From NCBI RefSeq assembly GCF_021347895.1, contig NC_067119.1:2616534-2680533 (forward strand): a DNA stretch of 64,000 bases, written 5' to 3'. The notes under the pieces were generated by a model that saw nothing but the letters and a program-made list of their open reading frames with translations, did no database searches and had not been told where the DNA came from. Source of the DNA: Acanthochromis polyacanthus. Taxonomy: Eukaryota > Chordata > Actinopteri > Pomacentridae. This document shows positions 10,377 to 21,000 of the stretch, piece by piece; positions within the stretch are counted from its first letter, which is position 1; each line of letters opens with the position of its first letter. Made by a program: the position numbers and the translations under genes.

Positions 10377-12005
10377 CAGTGCCTTGTGAAAGTATTCGGC
10401 CCCCTTGAACTTTTCAACCTTTCACCACATTTCAGGCTTCAAACATAAAGATATAAAATTGTAATTTTTTGTCAAGAATCAACAACAAATGGGACACAAA
10501 CGTGAAGTGGAATGAAATTTATTGGATATTTTATACTTTTTTAACAAATAAAAAACTGAAAAGTGGGGTGTGCAATATTATTCGGCCCCTTTACTTTCAG
10601 TGCAGCAAACTCACTCCAGAAGTTCAGTGAGGATCTCTGAATGATCCAATGTTGTCCTAAATGACTGATGATGATAAATAGAATCCACCTGTGTGTAATC
10701 AAGTCTCTGTATAAATGCACCTGCTCTGTGATACTCTCAGGGTTCTGTTTAAAGTGTAGAGAGCATCATGAAGACCAAGGAACACACCAGGCAGGTCCCA
10801 GATACTGTTGTGGAGAAGTTTAAAGCCGGATTTGGATACAAAAAGATTTCCCAAGCTTTAAACATCTCAAGGAGCACTGTGCAAGCAATCATATTGAAAT
10901 GGAAGGAGTATCAGACCACTGCAAATCTACCAAGACCCGGCCATCCCTCTAAACTTTCACCTCCAACAAGGAGAAGACTGATCAGAGATGCAGCCAAGAG
11001 GCCCATGATCACTCTGGATGAACTGCAGAGATCTACAGCTGAGGTGGGAGAGTCTGTCCACAGGACAACAATCAGTCGTACACTGCACAAATCTGGCCTT
11101 TATGGAAGAGTGGCAAGAAGAAAGCCATTTCTCAAAGATATCCATAAAAAGTCTGGTTTGAAGTTTGCCACAAGCCACCTGGGAGACACACCAAAGATGT
11201 GGAAGAAGGTGCTCTGGTCAGATGAAACCAAAATGGAACTTTTTGGCCACAATGCAAAACGATATGTTTGGCGTAAAAGCAACACAGCTCATCACCCTGA
11301 ACACACCATCCCCACTGTCAACATGGTGGTGGCAGCCTCATGGTTTGTTCCTGCTTTTCTTCAGCAGGGACAGGGAAGATGGTTCAAATTGATGGGAAGA
11401 TGAATGGAGCCAAATACAGGACCATTCTGGAAGAAAACCTGTTGGAGTCTGCAAAAGACCTGAGACTGGGACGGAGATTTATCTTCCAACAGGACAATGA
11501 TCCAAAACATAAAGCCAAATCTACAATGGAATGGTTCACAAATAAATGTATCCAGGTGTTAGAATGGCCAAGTCAAAGTCCAGACCTGACTCCAGTCGAG
11601 AATCTGTGGGCAGAGCTGAAGACTGCTGTTCACAAACGCTCTCCATCCAACCTCACTGAGCTCGAGCTGTTTTGCAAGGAAGAATGGGCAAGAATTTCAG
11701 TCTCTCGATGTGCAAAACTGATAGAGACATACCCCAAGCGACTTGCAGCTGTAATTGCAGCAAAAGGTGGTGCTACAAAGTATTAATGCAAGGGGGCTGA
11801 ATAATATTGCACGCCCCACTTTTCAGGTTTTTATTTGTTAAAAAAGTTTAAAATATCCAATAAATTTCATTCAACTTCACGATTGTGTCCCACTTGTTGT
11901 TGATTCTTGACAAAAAATTACAATTTTATATCTTTATGTTTGAAGCCTGAAATGTGGCGAAAGGTTGAAAAGTTCAAGGGGGCCGAATACTTTCACAAGG
12001 CACTG
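10377..12005 (+). mobile_element. Tc1-like DNA transposon with ~210-bp terminal inverted repeats
   Basis: 1629 bp beginning CAGTGCCTTGTGAAAGTATT and ending in the complement of it, with terminal inverted repeats of about 210 bp and a TA at each border (10375-10376, 12006-12007). It carries one transposase gene (10768-11786) with a frameshift. The arms are nearly identical to each other, which suggests a fairly recent insertion. It lies inside a minus-strand LINE. Confidence 0.92.
10768..11786 (+). pseudogene. Tc1 transposase, one frameshift
   Basis: This is the cut-and-paste transposase of the surrounding element. From ATG 10768 the frame gives an N-terminal paired-like helix-turn-helix region (KISQALNISRSTVQAIILKW), a second HTH, then the first catalytic aspartate in LWSDETKMELFG. 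Near 11317-11325 one base is missing, and the frame continues from about 11340 with CFSSAGTGKM, the second aspartate in FQQDNDPKHKAK, and the glutamate in TPVENLWAELK (spacing as in DD34E). It stops at 11784-11786. The total of about 340 codons is the normal Tc1 length. With the single frameshift no full transposase can be made from this copy. Confidence 0.9.
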
Positions 12006-12688
12006 TAGATGGTCTGGTAAATCGAGAACTTTGTCTTCCGGCTCCACTTTCATTGCTTCACTGCTGAGGTCACAAGTCACTTGTCCATCTCATAATCATC
12101 TTCCCATCACTCGTGAACAAGAAATACTTAAAATCTTTTGCTTGGGGAAGCAACCCCCCCCAAATCCGAAGGTAGCAATCCACCAATTTCCAGCAGAGAA
12201 CCATGGCCTCAGACTTGGAGGTGTTGATTTGCATCTCAGTTGCTTCACACTTGGCTTCAAATCACTCCAGTGGATGCTGAAGGTCATGGTCTGATCAAGC
12301 CAATCTGCAAAAAGTAGAGAGGTGATCTTGAGATCCCCAAACTGGATACCCTCCTCACCCTGGCTGCACCTTCAGATCTGGTCCATGAACACCACAAATA
12401 GGCTGTACTGGCTGAACGAGATTGTGTTGGTTCGTTCCACTCACGTGGATCTACATGAACTCTGCTTTATAAGATATATCTATTGCCAATTAGTACCCAA
12501 AAAAAGTTTCTGCTCACCGTTTCCAGTCATTTTTTAATAATTAGTGTTTTTGTGTCGGTCTTTTTTTTACTGTGGCGTAGTGATATTTACACAGGCGGAC
12601 TAGGATTTGCAGTGTGTGCAGCTGTTTTTGGTCATGTGGACCAATAAGAGCCGAGTCCTGTTGCCGTGGTTTCAGATAAACACCCAAC

Positions 12689-12877
12689 ATGGCATTGACT
12701 GTATCTAACACAGATACCAGCGAAGATGACGAAAAGAAAAGAAAGACAAGGAAACCGCCTTCAAAAGTTACTGAAAAAGGATCGAAACGATGCTATATGC
12801 ATCTCACAGATGTCCAGGGTGAAGACGTGCAGGACTTTACACGGAAACGGTGGGAAACTTACAGAACCTGCGTTTAG
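12689..12877 (+). pseudogene. truncated inverted copy of the CXC-element first exon
   Basis: 62 codons (MALTVSNTDTSEDDEKKRK ... WETYRTCV) differ at only a few positions from the first exon of the minus-strand gene at 15867. A TAG follows at 12875, created where the copy breaks into the terminal sequence AGGCTGTATTGGG. It is part of the inverted arm. Confidence 0.75.
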
Positions 12878-13615
12878 GCTGTATTGGGACCATGGAAAAA
12901 GTGCCGAGAAAGTGAATTTTGCTCTACTACGCTGGATCTACGTGTTCAATGCATTTTTTCATAGACAATACCCTTCTAGACTCTGGGTTAAAAGTTCTAC
13001 TCAGAATATTTGTCTGAACTTTGTCACCAGCCAGGAATGTATCTTTATGAGAATACCCAAATACGAAAATCTGGTGCTGTTGTTTTTGCTTGTTTTAAGT
13101 GCTATGTTAATTCTGGCAACACAAAATCTTTATCAAATGTCATAAACACATCTTCCAGACATTTGAAACAAGTATTGGTGCCTTAGTGTACACATAGGTG
13201 AATTCAGAGTGAGAAATGTAGGTAATTTCTTGAAGGAAACGTTTCAACTTAAGTGATTTGCACCTAGCACAATGAAATATATCGTACATTTAGCTAAAAG
13301 CTTATGTGTCATATTAAAAATATCACAACCTACTGTGTAATGAAAGATATAAAATAAAAAATGCACACCATGGCCATAAATGGCTGAAAATCAACCGAAT
13401 TGCTACCACGCCCTCCTAAATCGGAATAATGGCAAAAATGGAATAAGACAAAAAAATAAATGCACAAAAGGTCAGACTCATTCACAAGTATGGTATAAAA
13501 CATTTACTCAAATACGACAGTGTCTCTGAATATGAAAATATAGGTTAATACACATACAAATATAGAAAAAAAATAAAGAAAAAGAAAAACTGTACATGAT
13601 GACATGGTGCGTATA

Positions 13616-14843
13616 TTACTCATCAATATCACTTTCATCAAAGTCATCATCCCATACAGCTCTGTTCTCCGTTTCTTTGGAAACATTCTCGCATGCTTGG
13701 CACCGACATAAATCTGTACAAGACAGTCTTGCAGACATACAAGAACATCTTTCAGTTTCACATTTGGTTGTCTTGCAACTACAGTGGACTACCTGCAAAA
13801 AACAGCAGGATTTTTAGTCATCCAGATGTTGTGCTAGCTATGTGTTCCCTGTCACTTTCAGTTTGGCTTTCAGCGTGGCTTACCTCAGTGGACTCAGTAG
13901 ATGTACCTGACTGTGGAGGTATCTTTTGTAATAGTCTATCAGCTGACAGTGTCTCAACAAAAACAAGTACACTGATGTTTCTCTTGGCTGGGCAGTGGAA
14001 AGTGAGCTGCGGGAAGTCACGCGTCAGCCGCCTCTTCAGTAGATCCTGCCTGAAACACAAAAAATCTGGGGAAAGATGAGTATGTGTGTGCACATGCACG
14101 TGTGTGTTTACATAAACATATGCGCATACCCTTTTTTGTGAGAGTAAGTCAATAACAATTAACCTTGTAGTATTTACTTTTTTGTTTACAAGAACCATGA
14201 GAGAGACACATGATATTTGGGTTACCTGTATTCTGAAGCATCAAGATGTCCACGAATGTCTTTCGTTGCTTGTCCATTCGCAGCACTTCCTGGTCAACTA
14301 TAATCCTTTGACGGATGACAGTCTCACAGAAGAAATTGTAGCTGTCAGTGAATGGTGTTTCAGTTTTGAAAAACACACGCACACACACACACACACAAAC
14401 CATGTGTAAACTGTTGCAGCCATGTCATATTTACATAATCATCCAATCAAGATTATCTAAGCTTGCCTATTCCGCCAATTTTTCCTGAATAAAATTATCC
14501 AATAGGTTTTTGGACGTACAGTTAAACAAACTGAAGACTATGTTGTTTGTCAATGCCTCATTTTGAAATGTACAATGTGCAATAAAATGTTAATGCATTG
14601 TAATAACTCGCGCTTCATCTGGGGTTGCAGTACTTGTTTCCAAAGGCCTTGACAAAAACTTTGTGTACTGTGCATAACAGGTCCTGTGGTACCGCACCTT
14701 CAGGGCCACACAGTCTTTTTCTTTAATGTGCAAAAGCACGCTGGTGTCCTCCTTCAGCTCAGCAGCCTTCTGTAACCGGCCTTTAATAAAATATATAGAC
14801 AAAATCAGTACACCCAAATGCTAAGTATGTGTTTGTGTGTGTG

Positions 14844-14875
<32 letters not shown>

Positions 14876-15867
14876 CGGGGGGGGGGGGGGGGGGGGTAAA
14901 TAACAGTGACAAGAGGTTTGTTTTGCCATGATGAGCACAAAAGACCTCTCTCTCTCTTGCACAGCCATAAATCTGGGCTGGGCTGGCAGTAGTGACCAGT
15001 TGATCTGAAAGCTCTGCATTCCACTCTTATCGCTCTCAAACTAAACTTTTTGCTCAATGTAAAACAATTTAATATAATAATGTTAATTGACTTCATCAAA
15101 TGACCCCAGACTTGCTCTCTATTTGTACATCTGTCTCAAACAAATGACCAATACATCACAGTCGCAGCCCAGAATTCACATTGTAAGTGTTAACTTCATC
15201 TGTGATCTGACCAGAAGCCCCCCCTCCCACACCCCCCATTTTTATTCACAACAAAAGGAGTGTGTGTGGCTTACCTGCAGTCAATGTCTCAGCTTGTGAA
15301 AGTCTGTCCCTCTGTCGTTTGCCTTTAACAGTAATCAGTTTTTCCGCTTTTTTGCAAATAATCCACAGTGGTGGAAGAACATGGCCAGGTGAAGGTATTG
15401 GCAAATCTGTCCTGGAGCGAAGTTTCTTTCATGGAGTTTCAGTTGCCGTCGATGTCGATGCTTTTGCGTCGGCGATGCTGTCCGAAGGGGCTGATTGATC
15501 CGAGGCTACAGTATCGCATTTTTTTCTCGGCCAAACTCAAACGCCTTTTATAAATAAATCGCATGTAGCATGTCTTATGGAAACCAGCATCCTCGAGAAC
15601 ATTGTCAAAATCAACATCGACGCAATGTTTATGATTTTCAGCAAGGTCCTTACATGCACCCTGCGGAGAAAGCCACTGTCTAACGCAGGTTCTGTAAGTT
15701 TCCCACCGTTTCCGTGTAAAGTCCTGCACGTCTTCGCCCTGGACATCTGTGAGATGCATATAGCATCGTTTCGATCCTTTTTTAGTAACTTTTGAAGGCG
15801 GTTTCCTTGTCTTTCTTTTCTTTTCGTCATCTTCGCTGGTAACTGTGCTAGATACAGTTGACGCCAT
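13616..15867 (-). CDS. element-borne multi-exon protein with Tesmin/TSO1-like CXC domain
   Basis: On the minus strand the first exon starts at ATG 15867 (MASTVSSTVTSEDDEKKRK) and is open to 15439, with motifs such as GFHKTCYMRFIYKRR. Further probable exons are about 15365-15275 (CKKAEKLITVKGKRQRD, donor GTAAGC), 14794-14590 (GRLQKAAELKED, VRYHRTCYAQYTKFL), 14400-14235 (FTDSYNFFCETVIRQR), 14055-13880, and a last exon 13798-13616 that is rich in ordered cysteines (HCSCKTTKCETERCSCMSAR ... CTDLCRCQACEN), like a CXC DNA-binding domain. The step from exon 1 to exon 2 changes frame, so there is either an intron or a frameshift. A truncated second copy of exon 1 lies inverted at 12689-12877. Probably a transposon protein; exact role unknown. 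Confidence 0.5.
14820..14896. repeat. (GT)n microsatellite ending in a run of 20 G
   Basis: Alternating GT from about 14828 with two GC interruptions, followed by an uninterrupted run of 20 guanines at 14877-14896. It lies in an intron of the CXC-element gene, on the opposite strand. A shorter (AC)n run is at 14378-14398. Confidence 0.9.
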
Positions 15868-16256
15868 GTTGGGTATTTATCTGAAACCACAGCAACAGGA
15901 CTCGGCTCCTATTGGTCCATGTGACCAAAAACCGCTGCGCGCACTCTGCAAATCCTAGTCCACCCGTGTAAATATCACTACGCCACAGAAAAAAAAGACC
16001 GACACAAAAACGCTAATTATTTAAAAAATGACTGGAAACGGTGAGTAGAAACTTTTTTTGGGTACTAATTAGCAATAGATATATCTTATAAAGCAGAGTT
16101 CATGTAGATCCATGTGAGTGGAACAAAATTCACTTTCTCGGCACTTTTTCCATGGTCCCAATACAGCCTAAAATAGGATCGGAAAAGATAAGTCCTGGTA
16201 GTGTCCAACAGCCACAGGGAACATGTTTGACGTTGTGTCGAGTATGCAGATACAGC

Positions 16257-17367
16257 CAAAGGCGTAGGTTTGCATAGGGACGGTAGGGACATAACACTAC
16301 CAACTTTTCAAGAGGGTCAAATTGTCCCCACCAACTTTTAAGCAACCTTATTTGCATTATATAATGAGTTCAGTTATATAGGTAATTTTGATTGTCTTCC
16401 CATATGTTGTAAGTATAGAATTGACCCTACCATTATTAAGTGAATTATTTTCATTATGTTCAGACCAGGTTCAGACTTACATTTACCCCTTTTCACTTGC
16501 TGAATGTGCCGGCTGATTGGCTGATGACTTGACCCCCCCCCCGCCACCCACACGCACACTCACACAGCCCCGACAGAAATACACAAGAAATAAACATGCC
16601 GCCTTCTCCGCCCCCTTCGAAGAGGAGGGATATTAGAAGTTTTTTTTGGCCAGCAGCATCAGACGACACTGTAAGTAATGTAAAAAGATGTCAACGTTGT
16701 GGACGTGGGGAACACACCACTAATGTTGCTACTGAAAGTCCGACCTGCATCAGAGTTAGCATAACATTAAACTGTGTGAACTTGCTAACCTGCAAAACCA
16801 GAGTAGGAAGCTGCTTAGAGAGAATTGTCCTCCTGTAAGTGTTTTCTACTGTTAATGTTAATTAAACTGTGAGAAATGTAGTGAACTCTGCTGGAAAATA
16901 TAGAACCAGAAAAACGTGAGCAAGAAGCTGCTTAGAGAGAGAGGTCCCAGTCTGTGTTTCACAGGAAAGTGTTGACAGTCAAAAAAAAAAAAAAAAAAAA
17001 CACATGCTGCTGCTTTTCCTCTTGTAAACGGCCTGGTTTAGAAGGAAAGAAGGCTAGAGCATGTTGTGACTTTACACTTTTGAAACCAAATACCTATTAG
17101 TGCATTTATTTATTAATTAAAATGTATTTAATTACTATCACCTGAACCAATACACATGAAAGTTAGTATAAGTCAATACAGATTCATTTTGCATTGATCA
17201 TTTAGCTTATCAATTAATTAGGTTCATATTCGTGAGAAATGTAGCCCTGACCCCCATTCACCCAATCTGTTTGGTCTTATTAATGTCCCGTCCCCAGCAA
17301 AAAGTGTACATGCAGGTTATGCTGTTATATCGTCCCTACCAATGTTGAGACCAAAACTACGCCCTTG
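16257..17367. mobile_element. hAT element, non-autonomous, 8-bp target duplication
   Basis: 1111 bp with short inverted ends (CAAAGGCGTAGGTTT at the left; the complement of CAAGGGCGTAGTTTT at the right). The 8-bp duplication GATACAGC lies at 16249-16256 and 17368-17375, which marks it as hAT, and the interrupted LINE continues exactly across it. Inside, 16596-16670 encodes a short N-terminal exon (MPPSPPPSKRRDIRSFF) followed by a GTAAGT donor; no catalytic region remains. A poly-A run of 20 lies at 16981-17000. A related left end is seen at 60719. Confidence 0.85.
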
Positions 17368-18022
17368 GATACAGCTCTCACTTTGGTTGTACAGGGACTG
17401 AATGGCTGGTATCAACAAGCCTGGTAACCTACAGTCTTTCAGTACCCCCTCACAAAGTCCCTCAGGGGACACGGACGTAGGCCTTTTCCAAATCGACAGC
17501 ACACATATGGACTGGCGGGTTGAACTCCCATGACTCCCTCAACAGCTGTGCAAGGGTAAAGATGGGGTCCACTGTCCTATGACCAGGACGGAATCTGCAT
17601 TGGTCCTCCTGAATCAAACTTTCCCTGGGAGCTTGAGAAGTGATTGGTACTCTGGGACCCTGGTAATTGCAGCAGACCCTCCAGTTCCATGTTTTAAAAA
17701 TGGGAACAAACACCTGGTCTGCCATTCCACAGGCATCATACCCAATGCTCACGTGACATCGTACTGAGCCCAACAGGGCCCAGAGCCTTCAGCATCTTGG
17801 GACAACTTTGATCCATACCAAGTGCTTTATCATCGAAGAGTTTAACTACTTAGAGACCTGTAACATGTATATGGATGAAGATTCTCCAAAGTGATCAGGC
17901 TCTGCCTCTATAGGAGAGGATGTATAGGACCACCACCTCCCAATTCCAACTTGGCAATCAAGAAAGTGAATAAATGAACATGAGAGTCATTTAATATATT
18001 CTGTTTTTCTTCATCCTCACAG

Positions 18023-21000
18023 CTCCAAAACATGGCCAACCACTGGTGCGCAGCCACAGCTCTTCGTTCTTGCCACCCTCCAGTGAGTTTTGAAAATTGA
18101 ATTTCTTCTGATGTAGGCCAAACATGTGCACCATATTTTGTATCAAAGAAAAAAATGGTCATAATGATTAAGTCAGATCTTGTACGTGAAGTCTTGTGTG
18201 AAAAAAAATCTGTCTTATGTAACAATGTAATATGTAGAAAGAAATCACATTTGATTAAAAAAAAAATCGATGATATAATTGCTTTGTTCCTTAGATGGAC
18301 ATTGATAGATTCTGTGTTCACTTCATGATGTTTTCATTTGCCGTCATTCTAGTGTCTGAGCTGAGGGTTGTTCTGTTGGGAAACAACTGGACTGAGAGGC
18401 GTTCTGCTGGGAACTTACTACTGGGAGAGACCAAGTTTAACACTGAGGAAGAACCAAACCAATGTCTGAAAGTCATAGGAAAACTGAGGGAGAAAAAAAT
18501 GGTCCTCATCAACACTCCAGATCTGCTGAATCCAAACATCTCTGAATACAAACTGACAGAACATGTAGAACTCTGCGTGAGACTCTCTGATCCTGGACCT
18601 CATGTGTTCCTGCTGGTTCTACAGCCTGAAGACTTCACTGAGGAACACAGACGAAGGATCTGCAGAGTCCTGGAACTATTCAGTGATCAATCATTTGATC
18701 ATTCACTAGTTCTGATATCAAAACCCAAAGACAAGAGTTCAGGTTCCATTGAAACATACAAGCAGCATCCACCGTTAAAAGACATTTTGGATGAATGTAG
18801 AACCAAGCTGCTGTGGGAAAAGAACCTTGAACATCAACAGCTGTTAAGAGTTATCGGCGACATGGTGAAGCAGAACAATGAAGGTCATGTGACCTGTGAT
18901 GTTTTTAAAGAACCAACTTCTGTTCCAGCTGCTGGTCATCAAGAAAGCATCAGTGACAGCTTGGATGCTGCTCAACGTACTGGTGAGTTCAGGAACACTT
19001 TTTATAATGTAATGAATAAAACACGATCAGGTCTGAACATTAAGTTATCACAGATGACTGGACTGTGACATTCGTTCAGTCTTGACAGAACTGAAAATAG
19101 CCTGTATTTTAACAGGGTTGACTTCCATGACAGAAACTAAAACTTCTTCCAGTTGTAAGTACAACAAGGCTGATGATATATATACATACACACACACGGA
19201 TGGGGCCCTACATGGCCCAGGTCTGGTGTAGGGATTCTGGGGGAGGGTCAAAACTAAACTAACAAATCAAAATCAAGCAAGTAAGCAAAGTGCAAAGCCA
19301 TTTGGGAGGCTGATGGGAAAGGTGGTACTGACGACAGCAGATTCTCGAACAGTCCTTGTATTTGCTGAATCAAAAACAAACTGCATACAGAGACAAAAGA
19401 ACAGGCTCAGAAACAGGGCAGTAACAGAGCAGATGTTAGCTGACTGAGAAAAGTGCTTGGGTCAGCTGATCACAGCAGGATGCTCGACTTAACGTCGCTT
19501 GATCCAGACGCACACTAAAGAGAAAAGATGGCAGCCCTCTCCAATACAGAAACAAGTTGGAAATTTTGTAGCCGAGGTGCATAATACTTCATTGCAGGAC
19601 CAGTACCTCTGAAGTGCAGGAGACAGGGGGCAGGAGGTGAGGCACATTAAAGGAGGCCTTCCTTCTGGAAAACTTCCAAGAATGTTGTTCCTGGGAATCT
19701 TGGGGGGGTGCAGGATAGGCAAGAAACTAGTGAGTTCATTGACGGCCCACTTAAAATGTGTCAGGACCATAGCAACCAGGCAAGTTGCTGACATGGGGCT
19801 AGCCTGGAAGCCAGCAGCTCTACTGACTGTGGAGCTGCCATGAGGCAAGTGGGCTGGGAAGCACAGGTGGTATTAAGGTCTATAGGTATTCAGGTAAAGA
19901 ATCGCCGAGTCAAGGTTTGAGTGCAGCTTCTCTGCACACCACTGACAATATAGCCTGTTTATGGACTCCATTAGAGACCCTTTTCCAGCTCCAATATAAG
20001 CAAACCAGAGTATCTAGCAAATTAAGAAGCCTTTGTCCTCAATTAAAAGATCTGCTGGTTCCGTTCTTTGGCCAGTTTGTGCTCTCAGGTAATGCTTGGG
20101 CAAGAACCCAGGTGCAGATATTCATGCACATGCAGCAGGTATGGTGTGGTAACAAAAAACAACTTTTGTACAGCTTACTGAAAGAGACATGGGCTGGCAA
20201 ACATGCAAAAGGTGGCTGTAGTGTGAAGGTGAATTAAGTCCAAGATAGAAGGAATTATTCCAATAGACAGAATCCAAAAGTACAGCCTTAACTGATGAGA
20301 GAAAAACTGAAAGAAATTAACAGGACATCACTATTATAACGAACAAGCATAAAAACACAATGTACATTTTTATGTTGTAGTAAATCAAATAACTATCACT
20401 TCTTGGTCATTTAAAGCAGCTGTAAAAAAAGACAAAACCGTTTGACGGGAAAATTTCAAAGTAAGTTTAACAGTCTATAGGTATCTGGTGTAACTTTGCG
20501 AACGAATAGTAAATACACTTATTTTATCAGTGTCAGATGATGAGTTAACAACAGCTGCACAATGACAGTAAAATCTTGCAAACTGTAAACAGTGATACTA
20601 ATTTACTCATCTTGGAAGGTCATTTTTATTCCTTTGTTTTTTTGTTTGTTTGTTTGTATATTTTGCAGCACATGAACTCAGGATTGTGTTGCTTGGAAAA
20701 AGTGATGACAAAAAGACAGCACTGGGAAACATCATTGTTGGGAAGAAAGAGTTTTCTGTTCAAAGATTCTCTGGAGGAAAACATTGTGAAGCTGCTCGTG
20801 GAACATGGAACAAAAAACCTTTTACAGTCGTGAAAACTCCAGACATGTTCAATCTGTCTGAGGAGATCCGAAAAAAAGTAGTGAAGAAATGTGTGAATCT
20901 CTGTTCTCCTGGACCAAATGTTCTGCTGCTGTTAGTGAAACCTTCAGATTTCACTGAAGAAAACAGAAAAACTCTCAAGTTCATCCTAAGTCTGTTTGGT

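Larger units (their letters stand above)
12403..16170 (-). mobile_element. DNA-transposon-like element with long inverted arms carrying a CXC-domain gene
   Basis: The element interrupts the LINE, with AAATAGG present at both edges. Its right end, read on the minus strand, begins AGGCTGTATTGGGACCATGG; the left end begins with a diverged version. A block of about 440 bp at the left (12434-12876) is an inverted near-copy of the right arm (about 15683-16120), including the start of the protein gene. The same terminal sequence AGGCTGTATTGGG also stands in direct plus orientation at 12884-12930, just inside the left arm. So the body is probably one element from 12884 to 16170 with ~45-bp inverted ends, plus an extra inverted fragment of a sister copy at 12403-12883. 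Superfamily not assigned. Confidence 0.6.
9975..17925 (-). mobile_element. non-LTR retrotransposon (LINE), minus strand, interrupted by three DNA transposons
   Basis: Three pieces of one LINE read in order on the minus strand. 17376-17925 carries reverse transcriptase segments (EDQCRFRPGHRTVDPIF, CAVDLEKAYVRVP). 12008-12402, with a short piece at 16170-16248, carries the following region. 9975-10374 carries the C-terminal part (VESLLLHIERSQLRWFGHLV, CWRDYVSHLAWEHLRIAG). Sequence continuity across the Tc1 (10377-12005), the CXC element (about 12403-16170) and the hAT (16257-17367) shows they entered one pre-existing copy. Frameshifts and stops are frequent. Clade is not assigned. Confidence 0.75.
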
